Assembly (NCBI GenBank): GCA_006384855.1
Contig: VCJN01002251.1
Location: 62,001-126,000, forward strand
Direction of reading: 5' to 3'
Origin: Tetraselmis striata
Taxonomy: Eukaryota; Chlorophyta; Chlorodendrophyceae; Chlorodendrales; Chlorodendraceae
Length of the DNA: 64,000 bases
The notes beneath the pieces are model-generated. The model was given only the letters and a program-made list of their open reading frames with translations, had not been told where the DNA came from and searched no databases. The translations under genes were made by a program, and so were the position numbers. This document shows positions 1-7,922 of this stretch, in pieces (within the stretch, counting starts at the first letter, position 1; each line of letters starts with the position of its first letter).

Positions 1-1062
1 GTCCGCCAGCGCAACACCCGCAGGCACATTCTCCCACCCCCCGCTACAGCCCAGGTACTTGATGCCACCTAGTTGCAGATCCCCCCCCCCCCCCCCTTCC
101 CGGATGCGAAGGATGCAACACCGGACAGGAGTGGACGGCCAATGATTGAGCACATGAACAGGTGCCGATGCTGAAACTGCAGCTGCCACCAAACATCAAC
201 AGCCTCTCTGCTCTATATATGCTACCTCGCAACACTTCGCCAGGTGACGTGTACCAGGGCATGACAGTGCCTATTTCGAGCATGAAGCCTACACCACTAG
301 CTGCAATTGGAAGCTTTGCCACTTCCCCACACGTCAGGTGCGTGCTCCGCCAGAAAATGGCGGAATCGATATGCCGGCCACAGGCAGTCACAGGAGCAGG
401 GAATGAGCACACCGCCAATGTAATTTATACGGCTTGACACGGCCGCCCCTCAATGTCCACACAAATCCAGATCAGGATGCGCACCTGGTATCTTCCCCCA
501 GGTGATGTATGCAGGTAGAGGTGCGTGAATATTTCTCAACATGTGACGTATGTACAAACACAGCCAGGCAACATTGACTGGCTGTCTCATCCCTCTCAGC
601 CATGTAAACTTTTCAAGTTGCATCAAGACATGTCAGCGCCACTCTCGGGTATATGACCGCATTTCTGAGCACATTATGGTCCACACTGGAACTGCCGTGC
701 TGCAGCTGCCTGGCCTATCCCGCTGCTGTGCATGATTCGTAGGCAGGCAGCCCATCAATACCGCTGACCCATTCTGTCCTACTAGCGATACATAGGGCCC
801 AATGGTGAGCTGACCGCTGACCCATTCATGCACTGCACCATGACAGCCCATCTTCGACATGGGGTCGCAGCCGCAATGATGGCCAGAATAAATTTACAAT
901 TATGTTACATCTCATGTCTTGACCTAGTTACAAGTAATGGTTCAGTAGTGATACCTACAAGATGCCGCATCATATTTTGAGGTTATAGTTCAATAGTGGT
1001 TTATAGAATCTGCCGCATGCGTGGGTGATGAGGTTCAGGCAGTGCACAAAGTCGCCACCAGT
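1..1062. other. Gene-free repeat-derived stretch
   Basis: No supportable gene. The segment holds diverged copies of sequence that recurs at 1490-1900. About 25-155 resembles 1490-1625, including the poly-C run and the following GATGCAACAC box. About 700-1062 resembles 1640-1938 at a spacing of 876 bp. The small ORFs here show no codon pattern or domain. Confidence 0.6.
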
Positions 1063-1144
1063 CTACTTGAACGCCAGCATCATGTTGTTCTCCGGCTGCA
1101 GCCCCACGCACGCGCGGAACACGTTCTCAATCATCGCGCGCTGC
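1063..1144 (-). pseudogene. Detached fragment of the INO1 3' end
   Basis: Read on the minus strand this repeats the last roughly 27 codons of INO1 plus the stop, nearly identically, with one visible change near the end (Glu to Ala in the terminal MLEFK). Homology stops abruptly at 1144. There is no upstream coding sequence, so it is a gene fragment left by the 876-bp tandem duplication and not a second gene. Confidence 0.8.
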
Positions 1145-1826
1145 TACTAACTCACCCTGCATCGCGTTGCGTTTGGATGAGGGCAGAACTGGGACTGTCA
1201 TTTATCACCCTCATGGATGTGCATTGCCGCCATGTGTTCTGCACACACGATGCAAAGCACAGTCCACGATGTGCCTATTTCTGTGTCGCCCCGCCCAGCG
1301 CCGCTGAACGCTTGGCATCCTTTGATAGATACTTCCGGCCGCTTCTGATCATCATGAGACTACTTGCATCCGGAACCCGTTTCAACCGTCTCCGTGCTCC
1401 CTCATGTCTGCATCCATGTCGACCTTCAGATTGGTGCTTTTGTGTTCCCCACAACCCACACCTCGCCGCCCATCAGCGTAACCACCGTGGTCACATTCTC
1501 CCACCCCCCACTGCCGCCCAGGTACTTGATGCCGTTTAGTTGCAGGGTCGGCCCCCCCCCTTGATGTAAAGGATGCAACACTAGACAGGAGTGGAAAGCC
1601 TATGAAGGAGCAACGTGCTACATTAATTGCCGTGCTACCGCTGCTTGGCACATCCCGCTGGTGGGCATGTTTTGTGGCCAGGCAGCCAATCAATACCCCG
1701 CTGTCTCATTCCTTCATTCATTCACCTGCTAGCGTGTGTGTGTGTGGGGCGGGGGGGGGGGGGGGGGGGGCATAGTTGACGTGCGGACGCAGCCGCAATG
1801 ACAGCGAGAAATAATGTGCAATAATG

Positions 1827-1831
1827 TTACA
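1827..1831 (-). terminator. Candidate TGTAA poly(A) signal of INO1
   Basis: TGTAA on the minus strand lies about 108 nt past the INO1 stop. TGTAA is the known polyadenylation signal of volvocine green algae. The same motif is kept in the duplicated copy near 902-906. Use as a signal is inferred from position. Confidence 0.5.
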
Positions 1832-1938
1832 TGTCATTTATTGAGGTAGCTACAAGTAATTGTGTGTAGCAGTGGTTTATAGAATCTGCCGCATGCGTGG
1901 GTGATGAGGTTCAGGCAGTGCACAGAGGCGCGGCCAGT

Positions 1939-3705
1939 CTACTTGAACTCCAGCATCATGTTGTTCTCCGGCTGCAGCCCCACGCACGCGCGGAACACGT
2001 TCTCAATCATCGCGCGCTGCTTGGCCAGCGCGTTGACCACCGGCGTGCCCTCCGGCACCACCGGCGCCTTGGTCAGGTACGACAGCAGCACCGCCACCGG
2101 GTGCAGCCCGTGGAACTCCGGCTCCCCGGCGCGCTTGATGTTGATGCGCGTGATGAGCTCCGCCAGCAGCACGAGGTCCAGGATGATGGGCGCCGCCAGC
2201 AGGCTGTCCTCGCAGGTGTTGTGCATGACGATGGTGTTCTTGCCGCCCATGAAGATCTCGCTGGTGTACTCGTCCATGGCGCGCTTGGAGTCGCCGACGT
2301 AGGGGATGTACTTGATGACGACGCAGTGGTCGGGGTGCTCCCCGTCCTGGTACAGCAGGCCGTTGGAGGCCACCATGTCGTCCACCACGTTGCTCTTGGA
2401 GATCTCCTTGCTGCGGAAGGTCTGCGGCGCGCTGAGGTTCATGCCGTCGTTGTTGCCCAGGTGGTTGTAGCTGACGATGGACACCGGCTTGATGCCGGCG
2501 CCCACCAGGAAGTCCACCAGCACGCTCTTCATCTTGGTCTGCCCGCTCTTGAAGTCGTCGCCGCCGATGAGCACGCCCGCCTCCACCGCCGCCTCCATGA
2601 CGCCGGGGACAAAGGTGTTCTGCGGGCTGCCGTTGATGAAGGGGGTGCGCTCGTTGATGCAGGCCAGCGCGTACAGCGAGGAGGGCGAGATCTCCGCCTC
2701 GTCGCGCTCCAGCGCCGCCAGCAGGTTGGCCTTGGTGTCGTTCAGGCCCTCCGCCACCTCCGCGTAGCGCTCCGTGTTGGCGGTCCACAGCACCACCACG
2801 CTGTCCAGCGCGTGCGCCGCCTTGAAGGCGCGGATGTCGGCCTGGATGGCCGCCACCTGCTGCGCCTTGGTTCCCTTCAGCACGTTGTTGGCGCGCTCTG
2901 CCTGGTTGGCGGCGATGAAGGAGGGGTCGTAGATGCCGGGCAGCGGCACCACCTCCTTCATGTGCGGCACCAGCTGCTGCTGCAGCTCCCAGTCCAGCAC
3001 CGCGGCGCGCTCCATGGCCTCCGCCATGTTGAGCGCGCTGATGTCCCAGCCGCCCAGCACCACGTCGTTGGGCTCCACCATGGGCAGCAGCCCCTTGAAG
3101 GGGACGTGCACCTCCTCGCCCTTGTAGTTGCCGATGCGGCAGGTGGCGGCCTGCGTGAGGGAGCCCCAGTAGTTGGGCTTGCGCACGCCGTCCTTGGTCA
3201 TCCAGGTGATGCCCAGCTTGTTGGCCAGGATGCCCGCCATCAGGGTGCTGCCGTTGTTGCCGCCCAGGCCCACCAGCATCACGCTGCGCGCATGAGGGAG
3301 AGAGGGGGCGGCGGGGGGTCAGCGGCGCCGGATGGGAGGGCCGGTGGGATGTTGCCCTCTCCTGCGTCGGCATTGCTATCTCGCCATGCCACCCGCGATG
3401 CCACGCGGTCGACGGGCGGCGCCGAGGCACCCTGTCGCAATTGTGCAGCTGGTATACACTAGCAGGGCTGAGGAGGGGGTGATGGGGGGATTCGGCGAGG
3501 TGGACGCGGTGGGGGCAGGCGCTCACCCTAGCTTGGGAACCATGCGGTCCACCTTGAGCTGCACCTCGCTCTCCCTGGGCTTGCACACGAACGCGCCCGC
3601 CTCGTCGCAGGACAGCTCGGTGCTGGAGTAGCTGTAGCGTGAGTGGATGGCGTCGTCGGTGTAAGTCACGGAGGGCGACTCCACGCGGAAGGTGTCGACC
3701 AACAT
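1939..3705 (-). CDS. INO1: Inositol-3-phosphate synthase (MIPS), 2 exons
   Basis: The enzyme converts glucose-6-phosphate to myo-inositol-3-phosphate with NAD+, the committed step of inositol synthesis, in the cytosol. Exon 1 is 3705-3527 and exon 2 is 3283-1939. The single 243-bp intron has GT..AG ends and splits the Gly codon of PKLGV. The 507-aa product matches the family's usual length of about 510. It begins [11 protein letters not shown], as plant and algal members do, and this decides the start although an in-frame ATG lies upstream at 3825. Visible motifs are the NAD-binding GLGGNNGST (about residues 65-73), GWDIS, the lysine-rich [33 protein letters not shown] and a C-terminal [11 protein letters not shown] fragment of its 3' end is duplicated downstream at 1063-1144. 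Its 5' flank adjoins a recombinase element. No break or missing key residue was seen. Confidence 0.97.
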
Positions 3706-4118
3706 AGCGGCGGTGCGGGGGGATGGGTGGATGGGGGCGGCGCTGTGGCGGGTCGATAGAGCGCTTGCTGACAGTCGGAAACGCTGGATGGGTGAGCGGC
3801 TGAGTGGTCGCGGGTGTGCTGGCACGACGTTGTGCTGAGAGGATCAAGGAGCGAGTGCGGTCGGTTTGTGGTCCGAGAATCCGCGGCGGCGCCTTTTTAT
3901 TGATATGAACCACCGCATCACCGCGCGCAACCGAGGGCTCCGCCCGGCCTGGGGACCCGAACGGCCCGACCCTGGCCAGAAAGCATGGCACGGAAGAGGT
4001 GAACCGCCACGCCTTGCACTCGCGGAGTGAACATTGGCTGCACGTGTGATTAGTACGTACCACTAGCGACCAGTAGCAGCAAACTACGAAGCGACGAGTA
4101 CCGCAGTGATATCATGTG
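3706..4118. other. INO1 5' flank
   Basis: This is the 413 bp between the INO1 start and the adjacent mobile element, so the promoter must lie here or inside that element. It is GC-rich with several CGC/GCG runs. No clear TATA box was identified. The long open frame crossing it on the minus strand (up to 4063) is a shadow frame of INO1. Confidence 0.5.
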
Positions 4119-4144
4119 TTTCAAAGTTGAGTCTGGTTTTGCCA
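4119..4144 (-). repeat. Split direct repeat B2, copy A
   Basis: A 26-bp terminal sequence (minus: TGGCAAAACC...CTTTGAAA), repeated at 4424-4449 (B1). It marks the 3' end of element copy A. The same B2 end is found in copy B. Confidence 0.8.
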
Positions 4145-4237
4145 AAAAGGTCGCGCAGGCTTTTTTACACGGTCAAGAGCCGAAATTGGCAGGAAGGTTT
4201 AGCGAAAAGCGTGGAGGGAAAACGGAGTCAGGGGGGG

Positions 4238-4423
4238 CGCTGCGTGGAACGCAGCGAAAACTGGAAGATGGCAGGCTCAGCTGTTCTGGCTGCTTTTATG
4301 TCTACTCGTGCTGCACCCAACAAGGGCGCAACAACAGTTACTAGTTCCCGTACCATTGCGCAGCACTTGTAGCTGAAAAGCGGTTAGGTCAAGGATGGAA
4401 ACCCCATAAACTAGTTTAGATCA
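4238..4423 (-). repeat. Split direct repeat A2, copy A
   Basis: A 186-bp repeat matching A1 at 7133-7318. Its inner end is a short palindrome (CGCTGCGT, 3-nt loop, ACGCAGCG) at 4238-4256. It is joined directly to B1 on the recombinase side. Confidence 0.85.
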
Positions 4424-4449
4424 TTTCAAAGTTGAGTCTGGTTTTGCCA
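4424..4449 (-). repeat. Split direct repeat B1, copy A
   Basis: A 26-bp repeat abutting A2, 54 bp beyond the recombinase stop. It equals the terminal B2 at 4119-4144. Confidence 0.8.
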
Positions 4450-4502
4450 GTCTTGAGCGAACGTAGAGAGCGGTGGATTGACGGAGAAGGGGTAGCGCCA
4501 AG

Positions 4503-6128
4503 TCATGAGGGAGGCACTGGGAAGGCCACCGCTGCGGAGTCCTGTTGGACTTGGAAGTGGCGGAGGGGGGCGATGTGTCCAAAGAAGAACCACGCGCCAG
4601 GAGAAGGAAGAACGTTGGGGTCGATGTAGTCCAGAACGACATCGGAGTTAGTGGCCCAACCGCCTTGGTAGCGGATGTGGGACAGTGGTGCTCCGATGGC
4701 GTTCGCTGCAGAGGCTGCGCCCTTGCGTAGACTGTGTGAAGTCCAGGAAGTGCCAGCAGGAGGGGCAGCGTTGACTAGGTTGACTGCTGTAGACAACCAG
4801 TCTGACATCGTAGCCGCAGTCCAAGGTTTTGACTGCTCAGCCACATTGACAGCCCAGAAGTTGGAGGCAGCCAAGCCAACAGTAACCAGGGGGACAGACT
4901 GGACGTTGCTGATGAAGTAGCGCAAGAGTCGTGCCACTCGAGGGTGCTCGGACACTGGAAGGAGAAGTACGCGCAGGTCGTCGGGTCCCCGACGGCCAGC
5001 TCGACCCTTCTCGCGGTAGATCTGCAAGGTGATGTTGTAGGTGTCGACATGCACATCTTGCGCTCGACAGGAGACGCCAGTAAGGCCCCTGGCAAAGAAC
5101 AGGAAGTTGACGACCGAGGCCAAGAGGGCTCGGTAGTCGAGGTGGGACTCTGGGTAAGGAGCAGACACAATTAGCTCGGCCTTTGAGACGAAGCGGTAAG
5201 CGACATCCGCGGGCAGAGGGACACGCAGAGGGGCAGCGTCCAGTCGGCGCTGCCGCAACATTAACCCACGCCTTGCCGAAGTGAGGTGTAGGCTGTCCTT
5301 GGCGATCGGGACGAGGTTGTGCAGCTCGAAGAAGGTGTTGATGGCAGACAGGTAGGGCTGCAGCGACTTAGCTGCGATGTGCCCTCGCTCCCCGATCCAG
5401 GCAACGTACCGAACAACAGTAGCAGTAGTTGCTTCCAACGGGCTGATGTTCTCGGAGTCGTGGCAGAACTCAGCGAACTGAGACAGTCTGCCGGCGTAGC
5501 TCTTGAGGGTCTGCGCGCTGAGGGAGCTGGAGAGCAGGTCCAACGTCCGCTGGCCCAGCTCGTCTGAGCCGAACGCGTCCTGCAGCCGAGATCGCAGTGA
5601 CGCAGCCCATGGAGCGATAGCTGCGGGCTCGTCGATTACGTAAGTGCGTCGTTTTACTGACAGAGTTCCACCGGTACGGCTACTGTTCGCAAAGTACTCG
5701 GCAGCAGCGGTTAGGTTCCCGGCGGTTGGCCGGTAGTTGCTGGACGGGTTTGCAGTAGCTCCAGTACGGGTTTGCGGGGCTAGGTTCAGGTAGGAGGGCC
5801 GCCCCGCGCGCCCTTCGCGCTCGTAGCGCCTGTCCCGTGCGTAACGTACACGCGCGAAACTTGGTCGTTGCGAACCGGTTGTAACACGTAATGTAACAAC
5901 CGTCGAACGCAGAGATGGGGTTCTAAGAAAGGCGGATGGTTGAGCCGCCGTGTGCAGGTGTGCGGATGGTTGAGCCGCACTCGGCTGTAGCTGTAAGAAG
6001 CGCCGCACCGAGGAAGGTCTAAATGAAGTCTGTAAGGTGGGGGGGTCAGGTCCTGACACAGGGCGCTCATCCCGCCGTTGAGCTGCAAGGGTGCGTCTTG
6101 CGGCGGTCACCGAAAGGTGGCCTCGCAA
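4503..6128 (-). CDS. Tyrosine recombinase of the DIRS-like element (intact)
   Basis: A 541-aa DNA strand-exchange enzyme that probably integrates a circular form of the element. The N-terminal 150 residues are Arg/Pro/Ser-rich. A SAM-like core-binding segment follows (SAQTLKSYAGRLSQFAEF). The catalytic domain shows Box I Arg in LTGVSCRAQDV, a basic YREKGRAGRRG strand with a candidate Lys, HSLRKG (HxxR), GGW in the His/Trp position and the nucleophile Tyr in VLDYIDP. All the tyrosine-recombinase residues are present, so this copy could be active. The gene follows the Gag-like ORF on the same strand with a gap of about 36 bp and ends 54 bp before B1. In copy B the equivalent gene is broken. A Crypton-type DNA transposon recombinase is the alternative, but the split direct repeats favour the DIRS order. 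Confidence 0.88.
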   Translation of the reverse strand: MRGHLSVTAARRTLAAQRRDERPVSGPDPPTLQTSFRPSSVRRFLQLQPSAAQPSAHLHTAAQPSAFLRTPSLRSTVVTLRVTTGSQRPSFARVRYARDRRYEREGRAGRPSYLNLAPQTRTGATANPSSNYRPTAGNLTAAAEYFANSSRTGGTLSVKRRTYVIDEPAAIAPWAASLRSRLQDAFGSDELGQRTLDLLSSSLSAQTLKSYAGRLSQFAEFCHDSENISPLEATTATVVRYVAWIGERGHIAAKSLQPYLSAINTFFELHNLVPIAKDSLHLTSARRGLMLRQRRLDAAPLRVPLPADVAYRFVSKAELIVSAPYPESHLDYRALLASVVNFLFFARGLTGVSCRAQDVHVDTYNITLQIYREKGRAGRRGPDDLRVLLLPVSEHPRVARLLRYFISNVQSVPLVTVGLAASNFWAVNVAEQSKPWTAATMSDWLSTAVNLVNAAPPAGTSWTSHSLRKGAASAANAIGAPLSHIRYQGGWATNSDVVLDYIDPNVLPSPGAWFFFGHIAPLRHFQVQQDSAAVAFPVPPS

Positions 6129-6164
6129 GGCGCCTGCAGCTCCGACGAGCGGCGCCCCACGCCG

Positions 6165-7019
6165 TCACTCGTGCTCACCTTCGCGGCCGCGTCCACGTCC
6201 GCCGCCACGTCCTCGCCCACGCCCGCGACCTGCAGCTGCAGCCGCTACTCGAGAAGTAGCGGTCGCCTTGGCGCTGCTGGCAACGGTCGCCTCGAAGACA
6301 CGACGCTCGTAGTCCCTCATGAGGTCCCCAAAAATCGCAGAACCCAAATGCTCCGAAGCGGGCTGAAAATGTTGAGCCCGCAGCACATCCAGAACACCTT
6401 GGTCACCGTGCACACGCTTGATCTCATTCAGCCTCCGCAGGAAGGCTAGACGAAAACGAAACGCCTTGTCGATGGCCTCGGCGTGATTTCGAGCTCTCGC
6501 GAGGTAGGGGGTGAAGTCCTGGTTAGTGGCGGGGACGTAAGGTAGCAGCTCGTCGAGCGCCACGAAAAGGGCGGCCATGTGGGCCCCGAAACACGACATC
6601 CACAAGTACTCCTCCTGGGCCGGCAGACGCCGGTCATCCTGCCTGAGGTACTCGTTCGTTAGGTCGGTGCTCAAAGGGAAAAGTCCAGGCACTCGGCTGA
6701 CCGGTCGAACGGCCTCGTAACCAGACTCTGCTCTCTGCAGTAGCTCTGGCACCGCGAGGTAATCATCCTCGGCACTCACGGATTTTGCTCCGACACGGCC
6801 GCTCTGGGCTAGCTCTAGCAAGTCGGGGCGCTCTGCGGCTCCCCCGCTGCCTGTCGGCTGTCTCGCGAAGCGCTGCCCTGAGTCGGAGCCATGTGCCCCT
6901 TCTCCATCAACAACGCGATCTCGAGCCGTCAATTGTGCCACAGCTGTAGCCAATGCACGCACATCTGCTTGCAACGACTTGAGCGTCGGCTCAACGACGG
7001 GTTCTTCTCCATCTGACAT
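6165..7019 (-). CDS. Gag-like ORF1 protein of the DIRS-like element
   Basis: A 284-aa protein beginning MSDGEEP. The first 60 residues contain a short heptad-like stretch (LKSLQADVRALATAVAQL) that could be a coiled coil. The middle is mostly helical and Leu/Ala-rich. The C-terminus is an Arg-Gly tract (GRGRGRGRGGGRGRGRE), as in RNA- or DNA-binding Gag proteins. No zinc knuckle is present. It lies between A1 and the recombinase gene, the usual place of DIRS ORF1. The same-length protein is encoded at 25971-26825 with few substitutions, which indicates that it was under selection when the family spread. The Gag role is inferred from position and the RG tail. Confidence 0.7.
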   Translation of the reverse strand: MSDGEEPVVEPTLKSLQADVRALATAVAQLTARDRVVDGEGAHGSDSGQRFARQPTGSGGAAERPDLLELAQSGRVGAKSVSAEDDYLAVPELLQRAESGYEAVRPVSRVPGLFPLSTDLTNEYLRQDDRRLPAQEEYLWMSCFGAHMAALFVALDELLPYVPATNQDFTPYLARARNHAEAIDKAFRFRLAFLRRLNEIKRVHGDQGVLDVLRAQHFQPASEHLGSAIFGDLMRDYERRVFEATVASSAKATATSRVAAAAAGRGRGRGRGGGRGRGREGEHE

Positions 7020-7132
7020 AGTAACGCACGGACGTACGGACAAGAATATCACACTCGGATGGCGAGCCGGGTGTGGTCTTGAACAACCTGGGGTGACCTT
7101 GCTCGCAACGGGTTACGAGACAGTTTTTACAT

Positions 7133-7318
7133 CGCTGCGTGGAACGCAGCGAAAACTGGAAGATGGCAGGCTCAGCTGTTCTGGCTGCTTTTATGTCTAC
7201 TCGTGCTGCACCCAACAAGGGCGCAACAACAGTTACTAGTTCCCGTACCATTGCGCAGCACTTGTAGCTGAAAAGCGGTTAGGTCAAGGATGGAAACCCC
7301 ATAAACTAGTTTAGATCA
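7133..7318 (-). repeat. Split direct repeat A1, copy A
   Basis: The 186-bp 5' terminal repeat of element copy A, same as 4238-4423. It contains a TATA-like segment only in copy B's version; here the matching sequence reads TTTATGTC/GACATAAA. The palindrome lies at 7133-7151. Confidence 0.85.
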
Positions 7319-7733
7319 ATATTATGTTATATAGTAGCATGTGATTGTTTTTCCGCCCCCGGGACAGGACTGGCACCAGTGAAACCCTTGCAGCGTCTCT
7401 ACGACGGCCGTTTAGGCAGCAATCCAGTTACGGAAAGCCCTGGGTAGGCGACGCTCCGTTATAGTCATCAAACAAATTGCCGGAGCATTCTGAAAGACTA
7501 ATTGAAGGCCAGTGACGGAATTTCCAACACTGTTGTATCACCGTCTAAAACACTGCCATCAAAATACCCGGCACTGACCACGAAAGGTCCGCCCTACCCT
7601 TCGTAGCATGTGATATCACATTGTAGCATGAGTTAATCTTGCTGTGACGTCACTATGTCGCTTACCAGACAGCATATGAAAATTGTGATATTATATATGT
7701 ATATATGTTACGCCCATGTGGACATCTGGCCCA

Positions 7734-7811
<78 letters not shown>

Positions 7812-7909
7812 GCACTGTAAACACACGCCGTCCGAAGACTCGTGTACACATACACATGTCCGTTACGCTATGGATACGTAGGTTGGACCCATGTGAACAT
7901 AGTGTCCGG
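7319..7909. other. Intergenic spacer with long AT microsatellite
   Basis: No gene. The sequence lies between the DIRS-like element and the non-LTR element. It holds the AT dinucleotide run at 7737-7808. Nothing else recognisable was seen. Confidence 0.6.
7737..7808. repeat. (AT)n microsatellite
   Basis: About 36 uninterrupted AT units. Similar runs occur at 17249-17296 and 56124-56190. The open frames through it (IYIYIY) are artefacts. Confidence 0.95.
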
Positions 7910-7922
7910 TGACATTTATTTA
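7910..7922. repeat. Target-site duplication, left copy (13 bp)
   Basis: TGACATTTATTTA, repeated exactly at 11343-11355. It abuts the (TTTCAA)n 3' tail of the non-LTR element. Confidence 0.85.

Larger units (their letters stand above)
700..2020. repeat. Tandem partial duplication, period 876 bp
   Basis: Position 1021 aligns with 1897, both starting GTGGGTGATGAGGTTCAGGC, giving an 876-bp period. The homologous blocks are about 700-1144 and 1635-2020. The second copy runs into the 3' end of INO1, so the first copy carries a detached duplicate of that end. Intervening sequence has diverged and gained or lost poly-C. Confidence 0.75.
4119..7318 (-). mobile_element. DIRS/PAT-like tyrosine-recombinase element without RT (copy A)
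   Basis: In element orientation (minus strand) the layout is A1 (7318-7133), Gag-like ORF, tyrosine recombinase ORF, B1 (4449-4424), A2 (4423-4238), B2 (4144-4119). This A1 - ORFs - B1 A2 B2 pattern is the split direct repeat known from PAT, Ngaro and Chlamydomonas TOC-type DIRS-order retroelements. A1 and A2 are each 186 bp and appear identical. B1 and B2 share 26 bp. Only about 36 bp separate the two ORFs, so there is no room for the reverse transcriptase/RNase H normally found in the order. No target-site duplication is seen, as expected for recombinase-mediated insertion. A second copy with the same layout is at 25671-28882. Confidence 0.85.

Noticed and set aside
1897-3462. 521-codon open frame on the plus strand opposite INO1
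   Set aside because: It is the antisense shadow of a GC-rich coding exon (His/Arg/Val-rich composition, no domain). INO1 on the minus strand explains the region.
2003-4063. 686-codon open frame on the minus strand overlapping INO1
   Set aside because: It is in a different frame from INO1, crosses its intron and promoter, and is Gly/Arg/Ala-rich low complexity. It is a codon-bias shadow.
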